NCBI RefSeq assembly: GCF_028607085.1
Contig: NZ_CP117411.1
Coordinates: 2,666,001 to 2,730,000, forward strand
DNA: 64,000 bases
Direction: 5' to 3'
From: Sphingomonas naphthae
GTDB lineage: Bacteria > Pseudomonadota > Alphaproteobacteria > Sphingomonadales > Sphingomonadaceae
Shown here: positions 44,045 through 51,831 of the stretch, in pieces
How positions within the stretch are numbered: the stretch's first letter is position 1
Layout of the letters: every line of letters starts with the position of its first letter
Notes under the pieces: model-generated
What the model saw: the letters and a program-made list of their open reading frames with translations, nothing else
Told to the model about the DNA's origin: nothing
Databases searched by the model: none
Made by a program: the position numbers and the translations under genes

Positions 44045-44635
44045 TTACGCCTCTGTGCGCAAGGGGATCGCCGGGGCCAGCGGCAGGAACCAGCGCGCGA
44101 TGACGAGCCCGCCCGCCAGCAGCATCGCGACATCGCTGACGAAGCTGAAGATCGCCCACGCCCAATCGAAGTGCAGCCAGATCGGCGTGCCGAGATGGGC
44201 GAAGGTGGCGCCGGCGAGCGTGATGAGCACCAGCACCTTCGCGCGCGAGGCGAAATCGGTGACGCGGCCGGCGATGCCGTAGAGCGCGAAGCCCATCATC
44301 AGCGCGACGATGACGTTGTGGATATAGCCCGAGATCATGCCGGCGGCGTCGTCGACCGGAAAGCCGGCGGTGTTGAAGTGGATCGTGGCGATCGGCCCGC
44401 GCCCGTACAGCACGGTGTTGGCGGCCGAGCCCGAGGGCGAGGGGATCATGTAGGTGCCGGTGCCCGTGGCGGTCAGGTTCTGCGCGAGCGCGGTCTGCGT
44501 CGCGGCGGCGGCATTGTCGGGCGCGGTGGTGTAGGCGAGGTTGGCGAGCGGCGTGACCCAGAAGAGGAAGCCGACGAAGAACATCGCGACAGCGCCGATC
44601 AGGCTGCCGAGGATCAGGCGGACGATGGCGGTCAT
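44045..44635 (-). CDS. Integral membrane protein of unknown function, 196 aa
   Basis: The N-terminal span (I-V-R-L-I-L-G-S-L-I-G-A-V-A-M-F-F-V) is followed by a hydrophilic Thr/Ala-rich loop of about 70 residues that should be periplasmic. Three further spans follow near 105, 130 and 160. The ATG at 44635 is chosen because hydrophobic homology begins there; longer frames run into repeats. It is 43 bp upstream of the NCS1 gene, likely one operon. No named domain is recognised. Confidence 0.75.
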   Translation of the reverse strand: MTAIVRLILGSLIGAVAMFFVGFLFWVTPLANLAYTTAPDNAAAATQTALAQNLTATGTGTYMIPSPSGSAANTVLYGRGPIATIHFNTAGFPVDDAAGMISGYIHNVIVALMMGFALYGIAGRVTDFASRAKVLVLITLAGATFAHLGTPIWLHFDWAWAIFSFVSDVAMLLAGGLVIARWFLPLAPAIPLRTEA

Positions 44636-44713
44636 GTGGTGGCTCCCCCGTTTGTGGCGATGATGCGCGAACGTTTGGGCGAGGGGAAGGGGGAAGGGGG
44701 CAGGGGGTGGGTA

Positions 44714-44852
44714 ATTCCTCCCCAAGCGAGCTTGGGGAGGGGACCATCGCGCAAGCGATGGTGGAGGGGTTTTCCCGCCATCATCGTTGCGCAGACCCCT
44801 CCACCACCGGCTGCGCCGGCGGTCCCCCTCCCCATGCTGCGCATAGGGAGGA
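44714..44852. repeat. Compound palindromic element (two hairpins per arm)
   Basis: The left arm carries the hairpins CTCCCCAAGC/CTTGGGGAG and ACCATCGC/GCGATGGT and ends GGAGGGG. The right arm mirrors it with CCCCTCC, ACCGG/CCGGCGGT and TCCCCAT/ATAGGGA. The outer ends TTCCTCC and GGAGGAA are inverted. It is the first of several repeats in the 1-kb gap 44636-45647. Confidence 0.65.
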
Positions 44853-45231
44853 ACGGGCAAAAATAGGATTTGCGGGCGCCACTCGGGCGGGAAATCGGGA
44901 AGAAGCGTTTCGACCGGCGCGTCCTGCCACGGGCATCCGGGCGGACTTTTACAGCATTTTTGCGGGCCGCCGCAGGCCCGCGCTGGGTTTGGCCCGGTGG
45001 ACGGTGGCCCCTTGGGTTTTCGCCCCTTGCGGAGTTACTGGCCGGTTTGGCTGGGCCGCCTGCGTATAATCCCCCGAGCCGGTCGCGATGCATCGTCGGT
45101 CTGAACCGGATGGCTTCGCGCCGGTCGTTCCGGGACGGTTGCCCGCCCCGGATGCTTGACCTCTTCCCATGGCCTGTGGGAATCGAGCGACGACACATGT
45201 TTACCTAATGTTCCTATTTGTCAAGTGATTC
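44853..45231. other. Non-repeat, gene-poor stretch in the 1-kb gap
   Basis: This 379-bp segment has no clear protein gene. On the minus strand a 73-codon frame (45170-44949) and a longer Arg-rich one exist but lack motifs. The segment is bounded by repeats on both sides and has a TTGACA at its right end reading leftward. A small RNA or an unrecognised short gene is possible. Confidence 0.4.
45196..45224 (-). promoter_or_regulatory. Candidate promoter reading left into the gap
   Basis: A consensus -35 TTGACA (reverse complement at 45219-45224) is followed after 17 nt by AACATG, a weak -10. The local AT content is high for this genome. No gene with a known product follows. Confidence 0.25.
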
Positions 45232-45320
45232 GTCATGCTGAACGTGTTTCAGCATCCATCTCCCGGCCGGCGACGGCGGCCCGTGGGGAGGGATGGACCC
45301 TGAAACACGTTCAGGGTGAC
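45232..45320. repeat. REPIN-like palindromic doublet (GTCA...TGAC type)
   Basis: The left hairpin is ATGCTGAA-CGTG-TTTCAGCAT and the right hairpin is ACCCTGAA-ACAC-GTTCAGGGT, inside inverted GTCA/TGAC ends. The outer pairs of each stem differ between arms (ATG/CAT against CCC/GGG) but remain paired. Confidence 0.72.
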
Positions 45321-45355
45321 GGTGGGTGCTGGGCGGCGGCGGTGTGATCGAGGGG

Positions 45356-45384
45356 CTGGATTGCTTCGCTGCGCTCGCAATGAC
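45356..45384. repeat. Half element of the GTCATTGCGAGC family
   Basis: A single arm, CTGGATTGCTTCGC through GCGCTCGCAATGAC, that matches the right arms at 53284 and 55274. No left arm is present, so this copy is solitary. Confidence 0.65.
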
Positions 45385-45408
45385 GGAATGGGGAACCGGT
45401 ACGGTTTG

Positions 45409-45586
45409 GGGGAAGCCCCCTCCGTAAGCCCTTCGGGCCGCCACCTCCCCGTGCCGGGGAGGATGCCCCTCCACATTCCTGCGGCGGCCCGTTTCGCGAG
45501 CCAGCTTCACGGCTGCGACTTGCCCCCGGCAAGTCGCAGATCGCCGTTACCACCCCTCCCCATGCACTGCATGGGGAGGAATGTAG
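45409..45586. repeat. Cluster of degenerate palindromic halves
   Basis: Contains CCCCTCC, a GCCC-TTCG-GGGC hairpin and CTCCCCG-TGC-CGGGGAG, resembling a right arm of the element at 44714. CGACTTGCC/GGCAAGTCG follows, then the hairpin CCTCCCCATGCA-CTGCATGGGGAGG. It looks like overlapping or decayed copies. Confidence 0.5.
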
Positions 45587-45591
45587 CGCAC

Positions 45592-45622
45592 AAAAAAGGG
45601 GCGGCCCCTTGGGAGCCGCCCC
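45592..45622 (-). terminator. Rho-independent terminator of the tonB-exb operon
   Basis: Reading leftward, an 8-bp stem (GGGGCGGC with GCCGCCCC) and a short loop are followed by six T residues. It lies 25 bp after the end of the second exbD gene. This is the clearest terminator in the window. Confidence 0.9.
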
Positions 45623-45647
45623 TGATCTGCTGTTCGGACGTAGGCGA

Positions 45648-46076
45648 TCAGAAGGTCGCGTAGGCCTCGTTGCCGACGAAACCCATCTTCTCGACTTCGG
45701 CCTTCTTCGTGACGGCCAGAACCTGATCGACCAGCTCGTAGCGAGCCTGGGGATCGGGCTGGAGGTGAAGCTCCGGGATCGGGTTCATCACCTGCGTCTG
45801 ATCGAGATACTGCTTCAGGATGCCGAGGCTGATCGGCGACCCGTTCCACAGGATCTGGTTCGTCGGGGTCACGATGATCTTGTTCTTCACGGGATCGATC
45901 GGAGGCGGGGTGTTCGTGTTCGAGTTCTGCGGCAGATCCAGTTTCACCGCGTGGGTCTGGATCGGGATCGTCAGAATGAACATGATGAGCAGCACGAGCA
46001 GGACGTCGATCAACGGCGTCATGTTCATGTCCATCATCGGCTCGCCTTCTTCCTTGCCGCCGGCTGCCATGGCCAT
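45648..46076 (-). CDS. exbD: ExbD-family biopolymer transport protein (second copy), 142 aa
   Basis: One N-terminal span (V-L-L-V-L-L-I-M-F-I-L-T-I-P, about 24-40) carries the conserved Asp just before it (M-T-P-L-I-D-V-L-L), the proton-path residue of ExbD/TolR. The rest is periplasmic and includes a Pro/Asn-rich linker. It works with ExbB to pass proton-motive force to TonB. It is the last gene of tonB-exbB-exbD-exbD and ends at a strong terminator. It differs from the upstream copy in its periplasmic half, so the two may have different roles. Confidence 0.92.
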   Translation of the reverse strand: MAMAAGGKEEGEPMMDMNMTPLIDVLLVLLIMFILTIPIQTHAVKLDLPQNSNTNTPPPIDPVKNKIIVTPTNQILWNGSPISLGILKQYLDQTQVMNPIPELHLQPDPQARYELVDQVLAVTKKAEVEKMGFVGNEAYATF

Positions 46077-46098
46077 GGTGCTATTCCTTTACCAAAGA

Positions 46099-46581
46099 TC
46101 AGAGGCGAGGCGCGACGGTGCCCGCCGGCGGTTCGGAGATGAAGCCGACCCGAGCGAAGCCTGCGCGCTGCATGTTGAAGACGGCCCCGCCGATGCAGCG
46201 GTAGGGCGTATTGATGTCGCCGCGGATGTGCGCTTCCGGGAGTTCCAGGCCGGCGGCGTTGACGCCGCCCTGCTTGTCGATCTCCTTGCGGAGCTTGTCG
46301 ACCGCGCGGGTCAGCAGCTCTTCGGAATGGACACGCGTCTGACCCCAATAGACTTCGCAGTCACCGCCTGCGCCGCCCTTGATCGAGAGGACGACATTTT
46401 CCGGCTTGGTCGTCGTCGGCTCGAAGACGACCTTCGGCAGCGTTACCGGCACGGTCTGGATGGCAACCGGCACGGTGATGAGGAAGATGATGAGCAACAC
46501 CAGCATGACGTCCACCAGGGGAGTCGTGTTGATGTCCGACATCGGGGCCCCATCTTCACCGGGGCCTGCGCTCATTGCCAT
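46099..46581 (-). CDS. exbD: ExbD-family biopolymer transport protein (first copy), 160 aa
   Basis: The same plan as the following gene: M-S-D-I-N-T-T-P-L-V-D-V-M-L with the key Asp near residue 24, one span, and a periplasmic domain. The latter is more elaborate, with two Cys residues (G-D-C-E-V-Y-W and Y-R-C-I-G-G). A Cys pair of this kind is not seen in the second copy. It is 22 bp upstream of that copy and 103 bp downstream of exbB. Confidence 0.93.
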   Translation of the reverse strand: MAMSAGPGEDGAPMSDINTTPLVDVMLVLLIIFLITVPVAIQTVPVTLPKVVFEPTTTKPENVVLSIKGGAGGDCEVYWGQTRVHSEELLTRAVDKLRKEIDKQGGVNAAGLELPEAHIRGDINTPYRCIGGAVFNMQRAGFARVGFISEPPAGTVAPRL

Positions 46582-46684
46582 GTGACTAGGATCCTACTCT
46601 TCTTCGGGCGGAGGCCGGTCGATGCGCCGGCCTCTTCAAATACGGTGCGGGGCGGTGACACGGGCCGCCGCCCCGGCGACCGCA

Positions 46685-47440
46685 TTACGCCTTCGGGTTG
46701 ATCGCTGCCGAACCGGTCTTCATCGGCGGAGCGACGGCAGCGCGCGAGGCGACCGCCGGCTTCAGCGCGCCGTTCGACACAAGGTAGCCGTGCAGGTCGG
46801 TCGAGAAAGCGCCGATCTGCTCGGCGACGACCTTGTTGCGACGCGACAGCCAGTTGTAGCCGAGCACCGCGGGAACCGCGACGACCAGACCGATGGCGGT
46901 CATGATGAGCGCTTCACCGACCGGGCCGGCGACGGCGTCGATCGAGGCCTGACCCGACGCACCGATCTTCACGAGCGCGCGGTAGATACCGATCACGGTG
47001 CCGAGCAGACCGACGAACGGCGAGGTCGAACCGACGGTGGCGAGCACCGCGAGGCCGTTGCCGAGCTTCGAGTTGATCGCCGCCTGGCTGCGGCCGATCG
47101 AGCTGTGCAGCCACTCATGCTGGTCGACCGGATCGATCAGCTTGGTGTGCTCTTCCTGGGCGCGCAGGCCGTCGTCGACGATCTGGCGATAGGCCGAGTT
47201 CTTGTCGAGCTTGGCGGCGCCTTCGCGGAGCGACGGGGTGCCCCAGAACGAGGTGCGGACGCGCTTCGCCTGGTTCAGGATGCGCTGCTGCTCGATGAGC
47301 TTGGTGAAAATGATATACCACGAAGCGGCGGACATGATCACGAGGATGATGAAGATCGTCCAGGCAATCGTGCCACCCTGCTCGAGGGCGGCCATCAGGC
47401 CATACGGGTTCTCGGCGGCGCCGGGCGCAGGAGTAGCCAT
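46685..47440 (-). CDS. exbB: ExbB/TolQ/MotA-family proton channel, 251 aa
   Basis: Three membrane spans are visible, at about 20-42, 120-142 and 165-187. The central spans hold the conserved T-V-G-S-T-S-P-F-V-G-L-L-G-T-V-I-G-I-Y segment and the G-P-V-G-E-A-L-I-M-T-A-I-G block of ExbB. It forms the pentameric proton channel around the ExbD dimer. The ATG at 47440 has GAAGGA upstream. It is 84 bp after tonB in the same operon. Confidence 0.95.
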   Translation of the reverse strand: MATPAPGAAENPYGLMAALEQGGTIAWTIFIILVIMSAASWYIIFTKLIEQQRILNQAKRVRTSFWGTPSLREGAAKLDKNSAYRQIVDDGLRAQEEHTKLIDPVDQHEWLHSSIGRSQAAINSKLGNGLAVLATVGSTSPFVGLLGTVIGIYRALVKIGASGQASIDAVAGPVGEALIMTAIGLVVAVPAVLGYNWLSRRNKVVAEQIGAFSTDLHGYLVSNGALKPAVASRAAVAPPMKTGSAAINPKA

Positions 47441-47524
47441 CTGTCAGTTTTCCTTCTGGAACAGCAAGATTAGGTCAAACAAGAGGACCGGGCGGGAAGG
47501 ACGAGCCCCACCGCCCGGAACCGA

Positions 47525-48187
47525 TCAATCCTTCGGCAACTGCCACGTGAAACGAAGGGTCTTGGTCCCTCCGCCCGTGGGGTTGCCGGCCGCGTCGAGG
47601 GCCGGCGAATAGCGGCCACGACGGGTCACGAGCGAGCATGCCGCATTGTCGAGAGTGGGCGAGCCACTGGACGTCGTGATGCGGCAGTTTTCGATGCGAC
47701 CCTGGGAATTCACGTCGAACGTGAGACCCGTGGTGCCTTGCTCCTCGTTACGGATGGACGACGACGGATAGTCGTCCTGCGTAACCCAGCTGCCCGGATT
47801 GCCCTTGGCGGCGGCCGCCTTGGAAATCGTGGGAGCCGGCGGCGGTGGCGGCGCGACCGGGGCGGTCGGCGTGATCACCGGCGGCGGCGCGACCGGAACC
47901 GTCTGAATCACCGGCGCCTGGATCTGCGGCGGGCTGACGATCGGCGGAGGCGAAACCAGGGGCGGCGGTTCGATCTTCTGCTCGGGTGGCGGGGGCGGCG
48001 GGGGCTCCACCGGGGGCGGCGGCTCTTCCACGACGTCGACAACGCTAAGATCTTTGGCGACCTTCTTGACGACGCTCATGGCTAGGCCGGTGATGAATGC
48101 ATACCCGATAAGGGCATGCAGGAGCACGACAAGACTGATCGATACGATCTTGCGCGTGCTCATCGCAGGCTGGTCGACGTAGGCCAT
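47525..48187 (-). CDS. tonB: Energy transducer TonB, 220 aa
   Basis: One N-terminal span (I-V-S-I-S-L-V-V-L-L-H-A-L-I-G-Y, with the functional His near 24) is followed by a Pro-rich periplasm-spanning region (about 55-125) containing runs of Pro. The C-terminal TonB domain (about 140-220) has Y-P-S-S-S-I-R-N-E-E-Q-G and T-L-R-F-T-W. It carries energy from ExbBD to outer-membrane TonB-dependent receptors. ATG 48187 starts the operon; GGGAGCG lies upstream. No receptor gene is in the window. Confidence 0.94.
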   Translation of the reverse strand: MAYVDQPAMSTRKIVSISLVVLLHALIGYAFITGLAMSVVKKVAKDLSVVDVVEEPPPPVEPPPPPPPEQKIEPPPLVSPPPIVSPPQIQAPVIQTVPVAPPPVITPTAPVAPPPPPAPTISKAAAAKGNPGSWVTQDDYPSSSIRNEEQGTTGLTFDVNSQGRIENCRITTSSGSPTLDNAACSLVTRRGRYSPALDAAGNPTGGGTKTLRFTWQLPKD

Positions 48188-48350
48188 TAAGGAATCACGC
48201 TCCCTTAAACTCTGTATGCCTGCCACCCTGAGACGTCGGCCGATGCCCGTTGCTACGGTTACGGCCCATGCCTCCGAAATGTTTTCGTGCTGGCGGGACG
48301 GCACTTACCTATCCCGGCGCACAGCGGAGCGCAAACGCTTTATAAATGGC

Positions 48351-48381
48351 TTGAAAGGCGCGTTTGGCGCATCAATATGCT
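48351..48381 (+). promoter_or_regulatory. Possible promoter for the exported protein at 48424
   Basis: TTGAAA at 48351-48356 and TATGCT at 48376-48381 are separated by 19 nt; an AATATG at 17 nt spacing overlaps it. It sits 43 bp upstream of the ATG, in the AT-richer divergent gap to tonB. Confidence 0.3.
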
Positions 48382-48423
48382 ATCGGATGGCCGCCCCGCG
48401 CGGCGCCCGGAACCGGAGGATCC

Positions 48424-49290
48424 ATGCCGCCTTCCCGTCGGCTCGCCGCCGTTTTGCCCCTGTGCCTGATCGCCGCCGCCAGCATCGCGCAGCTTCCCAG
48501 AAATGGCGCCAATCCGGTTGTATCGCCTCAGAATTCCGCCACGATTTCCTATGCCGACACCGCTGACATGGTGCTCGCGGCGCCGCTCCTGGCGATCGTG
48601 ACGGTCGACCAATCGACCGCTTTGAAGGGCCCGCAGGCGGCCGGGGTGGCGCCCGGACTGGCCCGCCTTTTCGTCGAGGCGACGGTCGACACCCTGGTGC
48701 GCGGGGCCGGCGGGATTTCTCCCAAAGTTTCTTACCTGGTGGATATTCCCCTCGATACGGCGAATCGCACCCCCAAGCCGCCGAAGCTGAAGAAGCAGCG
48801 ATTCCTCGTCCTCGCCCGCCCCGTCGCGGGCCGGCCGGCCGAAATCATGCTCGTCGGCCCCAAGGCGCACATCCCCTGGACGCCCGATGCCGAGGCCCGC
48901 GTGCGCCGCGTGCTGGCCGAAACGCTCGCCCCCGGCGCGGCGCCCGCGATCACCGGCATCACCAGCGCCTTCCACGTCCCCGGATCGCTGCCGGGCGAGA
49001 GCGAGACGCAGATCTTCCTCAAGACCGCCGACAGCCGCCCCATCTCGCTCAATGTCCTCCGCCGCCCCGGCGAGCGGCCGCGCTGGGCGGTGTCCCTCAC
49101 CGAGATGGTGGACAATAGCGCCGCCCCGCCGCCGCGCGATACGCTCCTTTGGTACAGGCTGGCGTGCGGCCTGCCGCGCCTGATGCCGCAGACGGTGGTG
49201 GACAGCCTGCAAGGCGCCGACAAGGCGGCCGCGCAGGCGGATTATCAGCTTGTGCTGGCGGGTCTGGGGGCGTGCGGGCGGAGTCGTTAG
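48424..49290 (+). CDS. Exported protein of unknown function, 288 aa
   Basis: The signal peptide (R-R-L-A-A-V-L-P-L-C-L-I-A-A-A-S-I-A, cleavage near 21) and the GGAGG before ATG 48424 set the start. The mature protein has a hydrophilic middle with Lys/Pro clusters (K-P-P-K-L-K-K-Q) and ends in A-C-G-R-S-R. Two Cys residues near the C terminus (L-A-C-G-L and G-A-C-G) may pair. No enzyme motif or known domain is seen. It is divergent from tonB and probably periplasmic. Confidence 0.75.
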   Translation: MPPSRRLAAVLPLCLIAAASIAQLPRNGANPVVSPQNSATISYADTADMVLAAPLLAIVTVDQSTALKGPQAAGVAPGLARLFVEATVDTLVRGAGGISPKVSYLVDIPLDTANRTPKPPKLKKQRFLVLARPVAGRPAEIMLVGPKAHIPWTPDAEARVRRVLAETLAPGAAPAITGITSAFHVPGSLPGESETQIFLKTADSRPISLNVLRRPGERPRWAVSLTEMVDNSAAPPPRDTLLWYRLACGLPRLMPQTVVDSLQGADKAAAQADYQLVLAGLGACGRSR

Positions 49291-49293
49291 TTT

Positions 49294-49312
49294 GATCCAG
49301 CTACGCTGGATC
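49294..49312 (+). terminator. Small hairpin after the exported protein gene
   Basis: An 8-bp perfect stem GATCCAGC/GCTGGATC with a 3-nt loop starts 4 bp after the stop. There is no T run, so termination is tentative. Confidence 0.35.
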
Positions 49313-49315
49313 AGG

Positions 49316-49399
49316 GGCGGCACCGGCCCGCACCCCCACCCGACCGCCCATAGCATATCCTGAATGGGCGGTCGGGTGGGGGTGCGGGCCGGTGCCGCC
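49316..49399. repeat. Long hairpin element with invariant loop, copy 2
   Basis: Perfect arms of 36 nt (GGCGGCACCGGCCCGC and its partner) enclose the 12-nt loop AGCATATCCTGA. That loop is the exact reverse complement of the one at 42475, so the two copies lie in opposite orientation. The arms differ at several paired positions that change together. Confidence 0.85.
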
Positions 49400-49425
49400 A
49401 TCCGCCGCAAGGCGGATAAAAAACG

Positions 49426-50193
49426 TCAGTCCCGCTCCAGCCGCACGAAATCCCGATCGTAGCTGACGAGGCTGGCGCCGCCGTCGACGAACAATATTTG
49501 CCCGGTCGAGCTGCGCGCGCGCACCGCCCACGCCACGGCGTCGGCGATATCCTCCGGGCTCGCCAGCCGGCCGAGCGGCATCGTTGCCGCCAGCCGCACC
49601 ATCTGGCCGGGGACATATTCATTGGTGGGGATCGTCAGGCCGGGGGCCACGCCCAGCACGCGGGTATGCGGCGCGAGGGTGCGGGCGAGCAGGCGGGTCG
49701 CCTCGGCCAGCGCCAGTTTCGAGAGGGTGTAGGACGGCTGATCGCCGTGCGGATGGGCGATGCGCTGGTCGAGGATGTTGACCACCACCGCCGGCGCCGC
49801 AGCACTCGCCCGCGCCGCGACCCGCGTGGCGAGGATCGTGGGGGCGGCGGCGTTGACCCGGAAGTGGAGCGCGTAGCTCGCCATGTCGGCGGTGGCGAGA
49901 TCGTCCTCGGTCCACAGCGAGGCGGAATTGACCAGCACGTTGGGCGCGCGGCCGAAATGCGCCTCGATCGCCGGAATCAGCCCCTCGACATCGCTTTCGT
50001 CCGCGAGATCGGCGGGGAAGGCCGCCCAGTCGGTGGCGTGGGCCGCGATCGCCGCCGCCAAGGCGGCATCGGGATCGGCATGTTCGCGATAATGGAGCGC
50101 GAGGCTCATCCCCTCGCCCGCCAGCCGCGCGGCGATGGCGGCGCCCAGCCGCCGCGTGCCGCCCGTGACCAGCGCGAGCGGCGGGAGGCTCAT
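49426..50193 (-). CDS. Short-chain dehydrogenase, FolM/pteridine reductase-like, 255 aa
   Basis: A Rossmann fold with the cofactor motif T-G-G-T-R-R-L-G near 11, a basic Arg pair that suggests NADPH use, N-S-A-S in place of N-A-G near 88, and the catalytic Y-T-L-S-K near 152. The gene overlaps folB by 4 nt. That link and the TGGTRR motif resemble FolM and PTR1-type reductases, which reduce dihydromonapterin or dihydrofolate. The substrate remains inference; a general SDR cannot be excluded. Confidence 0.82.
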   Translation of the reverse strand: MSLPPLALVTGGTRRLGAAIAARLAGEGMSLALHYREHADPDAALAAAIAAHATDWAAFPADLADESDVEGLIPAIEAHFGRAPNVLVNSASLWTEDDLATADMASYALHFRVNAAAPTILATRVAARASAAAPAVVVNILDQRIAHPHGDQPSYTLSKLALAEATRLLARTLAPHTRVLGVAPGLTIPTNEYVPGQMVRLAATMPLGRLASPEDIADAVAWAVRARSSTGQILFVDGGASLVSYDRDFVRLERD

Positions 50194-50642
50194 CGGCCGC
50201 TCTGTGGCCGATGCCGGCTGAGCGTCATGCCGATCCGCTCGCCGCCGTGGCTGATCGCGAGCTTCACGACCTTCACCTCGACCCGCACGATCCGCGCGTC
50301 CTGAAGGAAGAGGGTGTCGGCGATATGATCGGCGACCGCCTCGATCAGCACGAAGTGCTGGCCGGTCGGCAGCGCGCCGTCGATCGCGAAGCGCAGGTCC
50401 ATGTAATTCTTGGACGCCGCCAGCGGCGTATCCGGCGTGAAGCGATCGGGCGCGATCATGTCGGCGGTGACCGAGATCAGCAGCGGCTGCGGCAGATGCG
50501 TCTCTTCGGAATAGACGCCGGTCAGCACGTCCACCTTCACGTCGCTCACCTCCAGCCGGAGGAGATCGCGCGGGTCGCTATCCGGCAGCGCCAGCGGGGC
50601 GGCGGCGAAATCGTCGATCGGAAGCGTGGCGGTGGCGGACAT
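50190..50642 (-). CDS. folB: Dihydroneopterin aldolase family protein, 150 aa
   Basis: FolB/FolX tunnelling fold: L-E-V-S-D-V-K-V-D-V-L-T-G-V-Y near residue 30, the K-N-Y-M-D-L-R motif near 80, and F-V-L-I-E-A-V-A-D near 100 (catalytic Glu), then V-E-V-K-V-V-K-L at the end. It splits dihydroneopterin in folate synthesis. It has an extra N-terminal extension of about 28 residues (low complexity, D/A/P-rich). The ribosome binding site for ATG 50642 is weak. The reductase gene follows with a 4-nt overlap, making a pterin operon. Confidence 0.88.
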   Translation of the reverse strand: MSATATLPIDDFAAAPLALPDSDPRDLLRLEVSDVKVDVLTGVYSEETHLPQPLLISVTADMIAPDRFTPDTPLAASKNYMDLRFAIDGALPTGQHFVLIEAVADHIADTLFLQDARIVRVEVKVVKLAISHGGERIGMTLSRHRPQSGR

Positions 50643-50727
50643 AATGGAGACGGGAACCTGACTGGGAACGAATGGCCGCGCCCCTAGCATCCCTCGCCCG
50701 CGCTGCCTACGCTTGCATGTCACATCC

Positions 50728-51264
50728 ATGGCGCATAGGGGCGCCGACTTGATTTCGCTCGCCCCCCTCTCCTCCGCCGATCGCCCCGCGATCGAGGCGC
50801 TGCTCGACGAAGCCTTCGGGGCGGACCGCCATGGCCGCACCGCCTACCGGCTGCGCGCGGGCACGGTGGAGATCCCCGAACTGTCCTTCGCCGCCTTCCG
50901 GGGCGACGCGCTGCTCGGCACGATCCAGTGCTGGCCGGTCGCGCTGACCGACGGCGACGGGGTGGAGCATCCGCTGGTGCTGGTGGGGCCGGTCGCGGTG
51001 CGGCCCGGCGACCAGCGCGACGGGATCGGGCGGATGCTGATGACGGCGATGCTCAACGCCGCCCACGCGCATCATCATGACGCGCTCACCCTGATCGGCG
51101 ATCCCGAATATTACGGCCGCTTCTTCGGCTTCACCGCCGATCACACGGGCGGCTGGGAACTGCCCGGCCCGTTCGAGCGCCGCCGCCTGCTGACCCGCCT
51201 CACCCACGGCCGCACGGTCCCGAGCGATGGCGTGCTGGGACCGCGCGTCGTGGAAGAAGCCTAG
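50728..51264 (+). CDS. GNAT-family N-acetyltransferase, 178 aa
   Basis: The acetyl-CoA-binding segment V-A-V-R-P-G-D-Q-R-D-G-I-G-R-M-L near residue 95 fits motif A (Q/R-x-x-G-x-G/A). Y-Y-G-R-F-F-G-F near 130 matches the YhbS-like subgroup. The substrate is unknown. ATG at 50728 is chosen; a TTG five codons upstream is possible. It is divergent from folB. Confidence 0.85.
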   Translation: MAHRGADLISLAPLSSADRPAIEALLDEAFGADRHGRTAYRLRAGTVEIPELSFAAFRGDALLGTIQCWPVALTDGDGVEHPLVLVGPVAVRPGDQRDGIGRMLMTAMLNAAHAHHHDALTLIGDPEYYGRFFGFTADHTGGWELPGPFERRRLLTRLTHGRTVPSDGVLGPRVVEEA

Positions 51265-51330
51265 AGCGACTTCGGGCTCGGCTGCGGCGAGGACGAGGGA
51301 AGCGGTTGCGGGTCGTCGTTGTACGGGCGC

Positions 51331-51831
51331 TTAATCCCGCACCCGCCGCATCATCGCCTTGGCGCTCGCCATATGGTGCGCGTGGGTGATCGCCACCGCC
51401 AGCGCGTCGGCGGCGTCGGGGCCGGTCAGCTTCACGCCGGGCAGCAGATGGCCGACCATCGCCTGCACCTGGCGTTTTTCCGCGCCGCCGGTGCCGACCA
51501 CGGCCTTCTTCACGATGCTGGGATGATATTCACCGATCGCGACGCCCGCCGTCGCCGCCGCGAGCAGGACCACGCCGCGCGCCTGCCCCAGCTTGAGCGT
51601 CGATTGCGCGTTGGAATTGCCCAGCACCTCCTCCACCGCCGCGCCATCGGGGCGGTGGGTGTGGATCACGTCGGTCAGCGCATCGAACAGCAGGCTGAGC
51701 CGGCGCGGCAGCTGCATCGCCGGCTCGGTCCTGATCTGGCCGTTGGCGAGGTGGGACAGGCGGTTGCCGTCGGCCGCGATCAGCCCCCAGCCGGTGGTGC
51801 CGAGGCCCGGATCGAGGCCGAGCAGGATCAG
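51331..51831 (-). CDS. ruvC: Crossover junction endodeoxyribonuclease RuvC, 166 aa, CTG start
   Basis: Cuts Holliday junctions with RuvAB. Catalytic acids: [10 protein letters not shown] near the start (Asp7), the [12 protein letters not shown] block (Glu), and the closing [13 protein letters not shown]. No ATG, GTG or TTG is available in frame before the conserved start. The CTG at 51831 aligns with residue 1 of RuvC (M-I-I-L-G-I-D-P-G in E. coli), overlaps the yebC stop as CTGA, and has GGAG 8 nt upstream. The resulting length (166) is normal for the family. Expression is thus coupled to yebC. Confidence 0.93.
   Translation of the reverse strand: MILLGLDPGLGTTGWGLIAADGNRLSHLANGQIRTEPAMQLPRRLSLLFDALTDVIHTHRPDGAAVEEVLGNSNAQSTLKLGQARGVVLLAAATAGVAIGEYHPSIVKKAVVGTGGAEKRQVQAMVGHLLPGVKLTGPDAADALAVAITHAHHMASAKAMMRRVRD

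Noticed and set aside
44632-45198. Minus-strand Arg-rich frame in the 1-kb gap
   Set aside because: It crosses a palindromic repeat, has shadow-type composition and no motif. I mention the region as a possible small RNA instead.
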